In this document: in pieces, positions 1-8,143 of the stretch
How the letters are laid out: every line of letters begins with the position of its first letter
Numbering within the stretch: position 1 is the stretch's first letter
NCBI GenBank assembly: GCA_040758595.1
Contig: JBFLVJ010000012.1
Location: forward strand, 1 to 53,036
Length of the DNA: 53,036 bases
Origin: Bilamarchaeum sp040758595
GTDB taxonomy: Archaea > Micrarchaeota > Micrarchaeia > Anstonellales > Bilamarchaeaceae
Direction: 5' to 3'
Notes under the pieces: model-generated
Seen by the model: the letters and a program-made list of their open reading frames with translations, nothing else
What the model was told of the DNA's origin: nothing
The model's database searches: none
Program-made: the position numbers and the translations under genes

Positions 1-128
1 CGCCGAAGGCGGCGGCGCGCCCGCTACTGAAGCTATTCCTGACATTAAGAATTAGAATTTTAAGAAAAAGAGTGGGCCGATTCACCTGCTCGGCTGAAGC
101 CGGCAGTACTCTCGGCCGTTTTTTCAAT

Positions 129-150
129 CAGAATTAGGCCCCTAATTCTG
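129..150. terminator. Palindrome at the integrase stop codon
   Basis: Two perfectly complementary 10-base arms (129-138 and 141-150) are separated by CC and overlap the TAA stop of the integrase. It may be a transcription terminator or a recombination-related site. No T-run follows it on the minus strand, so the terminator role is inference. Confidence 0.4.
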
Positions 151-943
151 AGTTGCTTGACTTTTTTTGAATCTCCTTCACATTGCAGAGAATGCTTTCA
201 TTCTGAGCAACAGTTATGCCCCTGCACAACTCCTCTCTGTCATTATGTACATACGTCATCGTCGTTTCGACGCGATGGTGCCTCGCGAACTTGCTCGTCA
301 GGACGACGTTGCCATTGTTCTTCTTTGAGAAGTTCGTGATGGCATAGTGCCTGAGACTGTGCGTCGTCAGCCTGTGGAGCTGCTTCGGCACGCTGCTATC
401 GGCCAGGCCGTAGGTTTCATCCATCTTGAGCTTCCTTATCGTCCGCCTGAAGAAGTTGCGGGCATAGTTCTTGTCCACGTGAGGGCAATGGTTCCGCTCC
501 GGGTAGGTCTCCGACCAGAAGAGATAACCCTTGGCCCTCACAATAAGATTCTCATAGTCGTCGATGTACTTCAGCGTCTGCTCGAAGAGCTGAGGCGGGA
601 TCGGCAGGCAGTCTGCCCTGCCTCCTTTCTCGTTGTCTATCCTGAGGTCTCGGGATTCGAGGTTCAGGTCCCTTATATGGAGCTTGACGGCTTCCCCTAT
701 CCTGAGCCCTAAGACCGCCTGGAAAGTGAAAAGCAAGGCCATTCTCGGGTCTTCCACGGCATTCAGGAAGCGGACCAGCTCCTGCTCTGTGAAGCCTTTG
801 TTCATGGTGCCGTATTTGGGCACTCTGCGCCTCAGGAACCGCCTTTTCCTTGCCGTAGAGAGGATTTCTATGGCCCGGACAAGCCTCTGCTTGGGCAGAT
901 GCTGCCCCAGCCATTCAAGGGTTTCCTTGGCTTCTGGCCACAA
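134..943 (-). CDS. Tyrosine recombinase/integrase
   Basis: Catalytic domain of a tyrosine site-specific recombinase. Visible residues are the first Arg in GLRIGEAVKL, the HxxR box HSLRHYAIT, and the terminal His/Tyr block ARHHRVETTMTYVH that carries the nucleophilic Tyr. The frame is open upstream to 1204, but that extension runs through a dispersed repeat and into tRNA-Val, so it is probably not translated. I place the start at a TTG near 943 (about 269 aa, the usual size for XerA-like or short archaeal integrases); no ribosome-binding site confirms this. The gene lies directly 3' of the tRNA on the same strand, the classic position for an integrase of an element inserted at a tRNA 3' end. 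The rest of that element would lie left of the window. A chromosomal XerA-like resolvase is the alternative. Confidence 0.8.
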   Translation of the reverse strand: MWPEAKETLEWLGQHLPKQRLVRAIEILSTARKRRFLRRRVPKYGTMNKGFTEQELVRFLNAVEDPRMALLFTFQAVLGLRIGEAVKLHIRDLNLESRDLRIDNEKGGRADCLPIPPQLFEQTLKYIDDYENLIVRAKGYLFWSETYPERNHCPHVDKNYARNFFRRTIRKLKMDETYGLADSSVPKQLHRLTTHSLRHYAITNFSKKNNGNVVLTSKFARHHRVETTMTYVHNDREELCRGITVAQNESILCNVKEIQKKSSNSELGA

Positions 944-944
944 T

Positions 945-1165
945 TGCTTGGTTTCGTGTCTAGTGGGTTTCGAGTTCGGATTTGGCGGGGCCCAGAAGCG
1001 GGTTTTGGGTTCCGCGTCTTGGGTTGGGTTCGCTTTTGGCGCGGCCCGAACGTTCGGGAATCCGAACTGGCCTGGAATTGGCCCTATTTCAGGATACTGT
1101 GGCAGCAAGAACTCAGACGTAGCTAGACAAAACTCAAAACCCAAAACAGGAAACAGAAAACGGAA
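945..1165. repeat. Dispersed repeat, copy between integrase and tRNA
   Basis: Two low-complexity blocks rich in GGTTTCG/GGGTTTTGGG (about 949-1033) and in the complementary type CAAAACCC/GGAAAC (about 1129-1163) face each other. The same motifs recur near 4689, 8509, 12136, 32232 and 46521. The block is read as the first ~85 residues of the artificially long integrase frame. Function unknown. Confidence 0.6.
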
Positions 1166-1167
1166 AT

Positions 1168-1280
1168 TGGGCCCGCGCGGAATCGAACCGCGTATCTCCT
1201 GCATGTCAAGCAGGCGTCTTAACCAAAATCAGCACGTTTTTGGGCGCTTTTTCCCAAAAAGCGCAGTCGACTACGGGCCC
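1168..1280 (-). tRNA. tRNA-Val(GAC) with a D-loop intron
   Basis: Read on the minus strand: a 7-bp acceptor stem GGGCCCG/CGGGCCC, anticodon arm CCTGC-TTGACAT-GCAGG with anticodon GAC (Val), variable loop AGATA, T arm CGCGG-TTCGATT-CCGCG, and discriminator A at 1168. CCA is not encoded. The D arm is GTC...GAC but its loop is 50 bases. Removing a 40-base intron gives a normal 73-base tRNA with A14, G18G19 and A21. A TATA box lies 25-30 bases upstream. Confidence 0.92.
1226..1265 (-). other. tRNA intron in the D-loop (bulge-helix-bulge)
   Basis: 40 bases interrupt the D-loop after GTCGAC. The precursor can fold with a central 4-bp helix (exon GTCG with intron TGAT), a 3-base bulge on each side (ACT and TTT), and a long intron stem (GCGC-TTTTTGGG with CCCAAAAA-C-GTGC). 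This is the 3-4-3 shape cut by archaeal tRNA-splicing endonuclease. The outer helix on the exon side is weak, so it is a relaxed motif. The predicted spliced loop is GACTGGTTAA. Confidence 0.75.
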
Positions 1281-1303
1281 AGGAAAAGGAAGATGCCGAA
1301 AAC

Positions 1304-1315
1304 GGTTTTTATACC
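1304..1315 (-). promoter_or_regulatory. TATA box of tRNA-Val
   Basis: GGTATAAAAACC on the minus strand is centred about 29 bases before the tRNA 5' end, the right spacing for start at or just before the mature end. Confidence 0.65.
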
Positions 1316-1366
1316 TTGTCTTTTCCCAAGAAAACCAAGGCCGCTGGTTCGCCCCGGCGACCAGGG

Positions 1367-2566
1367 CTAGAACGTCGCCAGTTTCCCTTCCACTATCCGG
1401 TTGGTCACTTCGACGATGTTCTCCAGCCTGGAATCGATGTCCTTGTGGACCAGCGACTTGAGCCTCTCGTATTCCGAGTCCTTGGCTATCAAAGACACGG
1501 AAGCCACCTTCGGCTGGTCGATGGGCTTCCCTATCTGGGAGAGCAAGGTTATCGTTATGTCCTCGATATCCGGGTGCTCTTTGGCCACGGATGATGCTAT
1601 CTCGCTCGCCATCACCGAATATATCTTGCCCACGTGGTTGACCGGGTTCTTGCCGGCGGCTGCCTCCATGGTCATCGAGCGCATGGGGGTTATCAGGCCG
1701 TTGACCCGATTCCCCCTGCCGACGCTGCCGTCATCGCCCATCTCGGCGCTGGTGCCTGTCAGCGTTATGTACACGGACTTGCTCTCGATATCGTCTGCCG
1801 TGTTCACGAAGATGTCGACCTGCTTCCGGGTGAGTTTCGTGCACAGCTTCTGCAAGTCATCCCTGACGCGCTCCTTGGCCTTCACGTATGTCTCGATGTC
1901 CGGGATGTGTTTCGATATGAACGCGCAGGCGACCGTCAGTTTTATCTTGTCCTTCTCGCGGCATCCCATGACCTTGATGTCCGTGCCAACTCCTGGATGG
2001 GACTTCTTGTAATCAGGGGAATTCAGATATCTCTCGGATTCGAGCACCACGCGCTCCAGATCGGTGAGCGGCGCGAAGCCGGTGCCGAAGGATGTGTCAT
2101 TGGAGAACGGTATCGCAGGACCGCGCAAGAACAGATCGACAAGGTCGCTGGAGCCGGGCGATATGCGCGATTCGAACTCCACGTCGTCCTGGACATTGAG
2201 GTCAGGCACCGCCCGCTTCAGGTAGCTGTGCGCGGCCTCTAGCGCGATGTGGTGTATCGGGAATGTCTTGCCGTTCGCCTCTTCGGTGGCGCGGCCTGTG
2301 AGCAGTATGTAGATGGGCTTCGTGAAGATGCCCCCTCCGAACTCGACTTTTGTGCCCCCGCCGCATATCTGGCCCTTGTCCACGTTGTGGTGGAGTATCT
2401 TCCCGAACTCTGCCAGGTAGGCCTTGCTCAGGCTCCGGCTGATGTCCTCCATGATGCCGTCTATGAGGCTGTCGGGATGGCCGATGCCCTTGCGTTCGAC
2501 TATCTCGACTTCTCTCTGGCCGACAGGCGTGTAATCCCCTTTCTCGACTATGATGTTCCTCTCCAT
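1367..2566 (-). CDS. S-adenosylmethionine synthetase, archaeal type
   Basis: Makes SAM from methionine and ATP in the cytosol (archaeal MAT family, COG1812). The 399-aa length is typical. Recognisable stretches are ERKGIGHPDSLIDGIME near the N-terminus, HHNVDKGQICGGG, and GDDGSVGRGNRVNGLITPMRS in the second half. The start is ATG 2566 (MERNIIVEKGDYTPVGQ, the usual family N-terminus); the 45 open codons upstream run through the promoter. A TATA box sits at 2596-2605. The gene is monocistronic. It supplies SAM for the radical SAM enzymes and the SpeD-like protein in this window, although it is a housekeeping gene. Confidence 0.95.
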   Translation of the reverse strand: MERNIIVEKGDYTPVGQREVEIVERKGIGHPDSLIDGIMEDISRSLSKAYLAEFGKILHHNVDKGQICGGGTKVEFGGGIFTKPIYILLTGRATEEANGKTFPIHHIALEAAHSYLKRAVPDLNVQDDVEFESRISPGSSDLVDLFLRGPAIPFSNDTSFGTGFAPLTDLERVVLESERYLNSPDYKKSHPGVGTDIKVMGCREKDKIKLTVACAFISKHIPDIETYVKAKERVRDDLQKLCTKLTRKQVDIFVNTADDIESKSVYITLTGTSAEMGDDGSVGRGNRVNGLITPMRSMTMEAAAGKNPVNHVGKIYSVMASEIASSVAKEHPDIEDITITLLSQIGKPIDQPKVASVSLIAKDSEYERLKSLVHKDIDSRLENIVEVTNRIVEGKLATF

Positions 2567-2595
2567 AAAATCAGCGGAGAGAGAACAGGTCGAGC

Positions 2596-2605
2596 GTATA
2601 AATAG
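2596..2605 (-). promoter_or_regulatory. TATA box of SAM synthetase
   Basis: CTATTTATAC on the minus strand is centred about 35 bases before ATG 2566. This predicts a short 5' leader of about 9 bases. Confidence 0.5.
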
Positions 2606-2618
2606 ATTAGTGAAAGAA

Positions 2619-2864
2619 TTATTCCGAATGGAATAGATGATGCCTCTCCCACGTGCCAGATGAGGGCGGCTCGCCCACCCTATAGAAAGCCTGCCTCGCA
2701 AGGTTCCTGACGGTGTAGGACGGGTCGTGCTCGGAGACGTAATGCAACGATAGGCGGGCGAGGTTGCTACGATGGATGTGCTTCTTCAGCCTGATTATGG
2801 CCCTCTTCCTCTCCAATGCGCTCTTGCTCGACAATTGCTCCAATATGACAGATAGTTCATCCAT
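2619..2864 (-). CDS. Small HEAT-repeat-like helical protein
   Basis: 81 aa. I do not recognise a named family. The sequence reads as alternating amphipathic helices (SALERKRAIIRLKKHI, DPSYTVRNLARQAFYRVG) like one or two HEAT/PBS-lyase-type repeats, probably a protein-interaction module. It starts 4 bases after the stop of the larger helical protein and is likely co-transcribed and translationally coupled with it. No catalytic motif is seen. Confidence 0.65.
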   Translation of the reverse strand: MDELSVILEQLSSKSALERKRAIIRLKKHIHRSNLARLSLHYVSEHDPSYTVRNLARQAFYRVGEPPSSGTWERHHLFHSE

Positions 2865-2868
2865 GGTA

Positions 2869-4566
2869 TCATGCTCCGAGGTTCATGAGATAAGCCACGG
2901 CCCGGGCGTTATCGCCGCTCAATCTCACTTCAGGGAACAGGCCGTTCATCTCGAGTATATCAAGCGCCAGGTTCAGGTGTTTTGCTATGTCTTTGGGAGG
3001 GATGTCGGCAGGGCAGTCTATTGTGAGGGACAGAACCGCTCCAGCATCCTGAATCGGTTTCAGCGCCGCGATTGCCTGGAGCCGCACCAGCTCGGCCTCT
3101 TCCGCATCCTCTCCTGCCGGGAACATGGCCATCTGCAGGAGCCTCTCGGGGCCCATCATACCTGATGCATTTTGCGCTTGTCCGGACGGACATTCATCGC
3201 CGACCAGCGCCGGGTCCGCTCCGACGAGCATCCGGACCGCTTCGGCGTTCGGGCCTGTCAGGGAGACCTTGGCCGCGAGCCCTTCTTCTTCGAGAAGCGA
3301 AAGGATCCTTGAGAGGTCGGCCGCCTGCTCCCCGGCATCGTGCTCTTCAGAGCAGTCGACCGCGAATTCGAGCGCCAGGCCCTTCTCCTGCAGCGCCTTC
3401 AGGCGCGAAACGGCTTTGGCACGCTCTTCAGCATCGCCATCATGCGGAGAGAGCACGCTCTGGATTAGCATCGCGGCCTCGTCTCCTTCTGATTCCATAT
3501 GGAGCTGCCCTTCAGGGACCGAAGCGAGCATCTTCTTGGCTTTATCCGCCGCAGCAGCCGGCACGACCACATGGAGATCCACCCCATGCGCGGCCAGTTT
3601 GCGGAACAATGCGAGCGCCTTTCTCATTTCCTTGCTGTCGTTGCCTTCCAGCCTCAGCAGAGCTGGCAGGCCTATGGATCCGAGCTCTCCGAGTATGGAT
3701 GCTGCCTTCGAGAATACTTCATCCTGGCGGCCCTTGACCGCCTGGATCCCTTCCTCATCCTCGTCCCCGTCTGGATAGATTCCGGGGTCCTCCATGAGGC
3801 TGAGCATCTCCTGCCGGACTTTTCCGAGCTGGGGCACGAGATAGCCGCGGCCGCTCGCCACCAGGAATATGAGTTCCCTGCTGCCTTCGAACTGGCGGTC
3901 ATCGCCATACTCCAGCTTCGCGATCGCCCGCTCGATGCGCTCGTCTTCCATCTCCTGCGCGACCTGGCGGTGGCCGTCGGGGCCTTCCCGGGAGAGGGCG
4001 CCGGTCAGAGTGTAATAGCCCGGGGCAGACTCGGGCTTGCCGATGAATCTTTGGAGCATGTATCTGAGGGTCGGGGCATCATAGGAATAGGAGCCGCAAT
4101 TGGCCAAAAAGCCGAGAGCCTCCAGGGAGAGGTTGTCCGTCCCGTTCATATTCCCCATGAAAAGGGAGTCTGCGAGCAGTCCGGAATGCTTGTCGAGAAG
4201 AGGTTGTGTCTTTTCCCAGGATTCCAGCATCGCCCAGCCGCTCTTGTTGAGGTTCATGAGCACGAATGAGAGCGCCCGGATGGCCTCGATCTCATCAGCC
4301 TCGCCTGATTTGCAGTCCGCGAGCAGCCTGTTGATTCCGTCCAGCGCTTCGTTGCGGTAGCGCGCTGGCAACTGCAGCAGGTGCTCGGCCGCAGCGATGG
4401 CATGCTTCATCTCCCCCGATTCTAGCGCCAGCTTGAGCGCCTTCCTGGCGATGTGAAGCTGTTTCTTCTGGATATCTTCGCCCAATATGTCGCCGCGAAT
4501 CTTGCGCTTCCTGTGCGATTCCCACGGGCAGGCCTTGCGCTCGCCGCTGGGTTTCTTGAATGTCAT
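2869..4566 (-). CDS. Helical-repeat protein with C-terminal tandem domain
   Basis: 565 aa, function unknown. The N-terminal half is mostly short helices (for example AIAAAEHLLQLPARYRNEA), resembling HEAT/TPR scaffolds. The C-terminal half has an internal repeat of about 100 residues: two clear copies share a DAEE...RL.AL..I..G. segment, a strand ending in VDC or IDCP, a helix, and a strand V.L.G.NA.AVR/Y.L. A weaker third copy precedes them (LFRKLAAHGVDLHVVVP). ATG 4566 (MTFKKPSGERK) is chosen because GGTGA lies 5 bases upstream; the frame is open to 4629. No signal peptide. Probably a cytosolic adaptor acting with the small downstream gene. Confidence 0.75.
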   Translation of the reverse strand: MTFKKPSGERKACPWESHRKRKIRGDILGEDIQKKQLHIARKALKLALESGEMKHAIAAAEHLLQLPARYRNEALDGINRLLADCKSGEADEIEAIRALSFVLMNLNKSGWAMLESWEKTQPLLDKHSGLLADSLFMGNMNGTDNLSLEALGFLANCGSYSYDAPTLRYMLQRFIGKPESAPGYYTLTGALSREGPDGHRQVAQEMEDERIERAIAKLEYGDDRQFEGSRELIFLVASGRGYLVPQLGKVRQEMLSLMEDPGIYPDGDEDEEGIQAVKGRQDEVFSKAASILGELGSIGLPALLRLEGNDSKEMRKALALFRKLAAHGVDLHVVVPAAAADKAKKMLASVPEGQLHMESEGDEAAMLIQSVLSPHDGDAEERAKAVSRLKALQEKGLALEFAVDCSEEHDAGEQAADLSRILSLLEEEGLAAKVSLTGPNAEAVRMLVGADPALVGDECPSGQAQNASGMMGPERLLQMAMFPAGEDAEEAELVRLQAIAALKPIQDAGAVLSLTIDCPADIPPKDIAKHLNLALDILEMNGLFPEVRLSGDNARAVAYLMNLGA

Positions 4567-4688
4567 CCGGTCACCTGTAGCTATTGTGGCTATAAGTGTT
4601 TTTAAATGTGTCTTTTCATGTATGGGCAAAGGATTAGAATATGCGCAGGGGAAACATAATGATAAATCCGGGAATGACGGGCGGAGCT

Positions 4689-4771
4689 GGCGGTTTACGG
4701 TTTTGGGTTTTGTGTTTTGGATTCTGAACTCAGAAATGCGGGACTGGAGACCCGAAACAGGAAACCACCGG
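4689..4771. repeat. Dispersed repeat hairpin upstream of aIF5B
   Basis: Imperfect inverted repeat: the left arm from 4689 (GGCGGTTTACGGTTTTGGGT) matches the complement of the right arm (ends GAAACCACC) at about 16 of 20 bases, around a loop containing CTGAACTCAGAAATGC. It shares GGAGACCCGAAAC with other copies. It lies about 50 bases before aIF5B; a regulatory or mobile origin is not established. Confidence 0.6.
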
Positions 4772-4824
4772 CCGTAGGGCTGGCGGGTTGCCGTCCGTTT
4801 CTGCGGGACTTGAGGTAGGGAGAG

Positions 4825-6564
4825 ATGTCGCTCAAACGTTCACCGATAATCTGCATACTGGGCCATGTGGACCATGGCAAGACCACCCTTCTTGACAGCA
4901 TCAGGGGGACCGCCGTCGCGAAGAAGGAGGCCGGAGGCATAACCCAGATGATCGGCGCCAGCTACATAACCAAGGAGGTCATAGACCGCGTCGCTGGCAA
5001 GCTGGCCGAGAGGATGAAGTTCAACATAACGATACCGGGCCTGCTTTTCATAGACACCCCCGGGCACGAAGCGTTCACAAACCTCAGGGATCGGGGCGGG
5101 AGCCTGGCGGATTTGGCCATCCTGGTGGTGGACATCAACCAGGGATTCCAGCCGCAGACCGTGGAAAGCGTCAGGATACTCAAGCAGTACAAGACGCCCT
5201 TCATAATAGCGGCCAACAAGATAGATGTCGTGAGCGGATGGAAGAGCCACCCCACCACATCGTTCTTCGAATCGCTCTCAGAGCAGCCTGAACACGTCAA
5301 GAACCGCCTGGACGAGAAACTGTACGAACTTGTGGGCCACATCTCCCAGCACGGGTTCGACAGCGAACGCTTCGACCGGGTGACCGATTTCACCAAGAAC
5401 ATCGGCATCGTGCCAATCAGCGCCAAGACCAAAGAGGGCCTCAGCGAGCTGCTCGTCCTCATAGGCGGCCTCAGCCAGAAGTTCCTGGGGAACCGGCTCG
5501 AGATAGACGAGTGCGGCCGGGGCAAGGGCAGCATCATCGAGGTCAAGGAAGAGAAGGGGATGGGCACAACGATAGACGTCATACTCTATGACGGCGTCAT
5601 CAGAAGGAACGACGAGATACTGTTCATGACCGCTGGCGGGATCAAACGCAGCAAGGTCAGGTGCCTGCTGGAGCCGGGCGTGGACGGGGAGAAGTACCGC
5701 GGGGTCGAGAAGGTCGTCGCGGCTGCAGGCGTCAAGATATCAGCCCCGGACCTGGAAGGCGCGATACCCGGCTCGCCCATGGAGGGGATAGTCGATTTCG
5801 AGATGGACTGCAAGACGATAGAGAAGCAGTTCAAGAGCGTGATATTCCACAAGGAAGCCTCAGGTGTCGTGCTTAGGGCTGATTCCCTGGGCTCGGTAGA
5901 AGCCCTGCTCAAGCTGCTCAAAGACGCGCAGATACCGGTCAAGGATGCGGCGGTCGGCAACATCACCAAGAAGGACGTGCTGGGCGCATCGGTCAAACAG
6001 GAAGATGAGCCCATGCTCTCGGTGGTGCTAGGATTCAACGTCCGTGTGCTGGACGAGGCCTGGGAGGAGAGCCGCAGCTCAAAAGTGCCTATAATATACA
6101 GCGACATCATCTACCGGCTCGTGGAGGATTACCAGGCCTGGGTGAAAGAGGAGAAGGAGAGGAAGCGGAAGCAGGCCCTTGAGAGCCTGCCCTGGCCCGG
6201 AAGGGTGAAGATACTCGATGGTTACGTGTTTCGGGCTTCGAAGCCTGCCATATTCGGGGTCGATGTGCTCTCCGGCAGGGTGAAGAAAGGCTACCGGCTC
6301 ATGGACAAGAGCGGCACGCCGGTGGGCGAGATAAGGGAGATACAGAAGGACAAGGAGAAAGTGCTTGAAGCGTCAGCGGGCGACCAGCTGGCGGTATCAT
6401 GCGACGGGATGACCATCGGCAAGGATGTGAATGAAGGCGACGTGCTATACACCTACATGACTGTCGATGAGCTGGAGACCTGGGAGAAGCAGCTCTCCAT
6501 GCTGAGCCCCGAAGAGCTCGAGCTGTTCGAGCAGACCAAGAGGATGCTGAGGAAATACTTCTGA
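4825..6564 (+). CDS. infB: Translation initiation factor aIF5B
   Basis: GTPase that helps join ribosomal subunits during initiation (aIF5B/eIF5B family). The 579-aa length fits the archaeal form without the eukaryotic N-terminal extension. G1 is GHVDHGKTTLLDSI (residues ~13-26), G3 DTPGHE, G4 NKID and G5 SAKT. These are followed by the beta-barrel domain II, domain III (VVLRADSLGSVEALLKLLK) and a C-terminal barrel plus helix. ATG 4825 follows a purine-rich GGGAGAG site. Its stop overlaps the next ATG (TGATG), so the membrane protein behind it is translationally coupled. Confidence 0.97.
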   Translation: MSLKRSPIICILGHVDHGKTTLLDSIRGTAVAKKEAGGITQMIGASYITKEVIDRVAGKLAERMKFNITIPGLLFIDTPGHEAFTNLRDRGGSLADLAILVVDINQGFQPQTVESVRILKQYKTPFIIAANKIDVVSGWKSHPTTSFFESLSEQPEHVKNRLDEKLYELVGHISQHGFDSERFDRVTDFTKNIGIVPISAKTKEGLSELLVLIGGLSQKFLGNRLEIDECGRGKGSIIEVKEEKGMGTTIDVILYDGVIRRNDEILFMTAGGIKRSKVRCLLEPGVDGEKYRGVEKVVAAAGVKISAPDLEGAIPGSPMEGIVDFEMDCKTIEKQFKSVIFHKEASGVVLRADSLGSVEALLKLLKDAQIPVKDAAVGNITKKDVLGASVKQEDEPMLSVVLGFNVRVLDEAWEESRSSKVPIIYSDIIYRLVEDYQAWVKEEKERKRKQALESLPWPGRVKILDGYVFRASKPAIFGVDVLSGRVKKGYRLMDKSGTPVGEIREIQKDKEKVLEASAGDQLAVSCDGMTIGKDVNEGDVLYTYMTVDELETWEKQLSMLSPEELELFEQTKRMLRKYF

Positions 6565-7112
6565 TGTGCAGCTATGATGATGTGCTGGCCGGCGGCCCTG
6601 CGCTCCTGGTGCAGGCGCTCACGCTCTTTTCGATAGCCGCTAGCATCGTGTTCTGGGTTTGGGCCTATTGGAAGCAGGGTATCGGATTGCGGGTTTTAGC
6701 GGTCCCTCTGGCCTTGTGGATACTTTTCGGGACGCTCGACATACTCATCACGGCGCGGGGGACCTACGGCGACCCAAGCAACGAGGCGAACCCGCTGGCT
6801 GCGTTCACCTTCACCCATGCCGGGTTCTGGGGGCCGCCCATCGCGAGCATGTTGTGGATAGCGCTCTGGGCAGGTCTTGTGCTGGCATTGAACAGGTTCC
6901 GGGTCCCGTATGCGGGTTTCGTTTCTCTGGGCGTCTTCTATGCGCTCGCTTTCGGGCACCTGCGGGGCTTCAGCTCGTGGTACGGGCCGCTGTGCGGAGC
7001 CATAAGCTTCGCGCCGCTGGAGCTTCCAGTGATAGCCTTCGCTGGGGTGGTGCTGGCGGCCACCCACACGCTCGCCGCAAAGCTATTTAATGAAAGAAGT
7101 GGAGATAGATGA
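6564..7112 (+). CDS. Multi-pass membrane protein, unknown function
   Basis: 182 aa with about five hydrophobic segments (ALTLFSIAASIVFWVWAYW; VLAVPLALWILFGTLDILI; IASMLWIALWAGLVLAL; FVSLGVFYALAFGHL; LPVIAFAGVVLAATHTL). It has an N-terminal MCSYDD and a conserved-looking loop RGTYGDPSNEANPL. No family recognised. It starts in a TGATG overlap with aIF5B and ends 20 bases before the kinase/deaminase gene, forming one cistron group. Confidence 0.75.
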   Translation: MCSYDDVLAGGPALLVQALTLFSIAASIVFWVWAYWKQGIGLRVLAVPLALWILFGTLDILITARGTYGDPSNEANPLAAFTFTHAGFWGPPIASMLWIALWAGLVLALNRFRVPYAGFVSLGVFYALAFGHLRGFSSWYGPLCGAISFAPLELPVIAFAGVVLAATHTLAAKLFNERSGDR

Positions 7113-7131
7113 CACGGGTTCTGGTGTTTTT

Positions 7132-8142
7132 ATGATAATAGGATTGACGGGAGAGAACTGCGCCGGCAAGAGCACCATCGCGGAGTACCTCCAGAAGAAG
7201 GGATTCTATTACTATTCACTCTCGGACGTCATCCGCGAGGAGATGAAGGCCGAGGGCAAGGCAGCGACGCGCGAGAGCATGATAAAGAAGGGCAATGAGC
7301 TGCGGGAGAGGTTCGGACCGGATATCCTGGCAGTCAAGCTCGCCCAGAAGATGCAGGCCGACAAGAACTACGTCGTGGACTCCATCAGGAACCCGGCAGA
7401 GGTCGAGGCCCTGAGGAAGAAGGGCGGATTCTTCCTCTTCTATGTGACCGCGCCCCCGCAGATGCGGTTCGAGAGGATGAAGAAGCGCGAGAGGGAGGAG
7501 GACCCCCGGACATTCGCCGCCTTCCAGGAGATAGAGAAACTGGAGATGGAGAACGCCGAGAAGACCAAGCAGAACCTGAAGGGCACTTTTGCCCTTGCAG
7601 ACAGGAGCATAACCAACGACGGCGACCTCAACGAGCTCTATGACGAAGCCAACGGCGCCCTTGGCGAGGTGTCGAACGAGTTCAAGCTCAGCAGGCCCAG
7701 CTGGGACGACTATTTCATGGGGATCGCCAAGATGGTGGCCATGCGCAGCAATTGCGTGAAGAGGAAGGTGGCGGCCGTCATAGTGAAGGACAAGAGGATA
7801 ATATCCACCGGCTACAACGGGACCCCGCGCGGGACAAGGAACTGCTCCGAGGGCGGATGCCCGAGGTGCAACAACTTCACCGAGTCGGGCAAGAACCTGG
7901 AGGAGTGCCTCTGCAGCCACGGGGAGGAGAACGCCATAGTGCAGGCCTCGTATCATGGCATCAGCATAAGGGATTCGATAATATACACCACCTTTTCGCC
8001 CTGCCTCATCTGCACCAAGATGATAATCAACGCCGGGATAAAGGAGGTCGTCTACAATGTGGACTACCCGATGGCAGAGACCCCGCTCGCGCTGCTCAAG
8101 GAGGCGGGGGTCAAGGTCAGGCAGCACAAGATAGAGGGATAG
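7132..8142 (+). CDS. P-loop kinase fused to dCMP deaminase
   Basis: 336 aa, two domains. Residues ~1-170 are a P-loop kinase of the dephospho-CoA kinase/nucleotide kinase type: Walker A is GLTGENCAGKST, with VVDSIRNPAEVE and an R-rich lid (RMKKREREED). Residues ~195-336 are a zinc-dependent deoxycytidylate deaminase: the zinc ligand/Glu motif is SHGEENA, the Cys pair is PCLICTKM, and a Cys-rich insertion (CSEGGCPRCNN) is usual for dCMP deaminases. It likely deaminates dCMP to dUMP for dTTP synthesis. The kinase half may be regulatory or catalytic; fungal dCMP deaminases carry a comparable degenerate N-terminus. ATG 7132 is preferred over the in-frame 7090 start, which lies inside the previous gene. 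Confidence 0.88.
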   Translation: MIIGLTGENCAGKSTIAEYLQKKGFYYYSLSDVIREEMKAEGKAATRESMIKKGNELRERFGPDILAVKLAQKMQADKNYVVDSIRNPAEVEALRKKGGFFLFYVTAPPQMRFERMKKREREEDPRTFAAFQEIEKLEMENAEKTKQNLKGTFALADRSITNDGDLNELYDEANGALGEVSNEFKLSRPSWDDYFMGIAKMVAMRSNCVKRKVAAVIVKDKRIISTGYNGTPRGTRNCSEGGCPRCNNFTESGKNLEECLCSHGEENAIVQASYHGISIRDSIIYTTFSPCLICTKMIINAGIKEVVYNVDYPMAETPLALLKEAGVKVRQHKIEG

Positions 8143-8143
8143 C

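Noticed and set aside
944..1204. N-terminal extension of the integrase frame
   Set aside because: It runs through repeat DNA and the 3' half of tRNA-Val and has no recombinase similarity; treated as non-coding.
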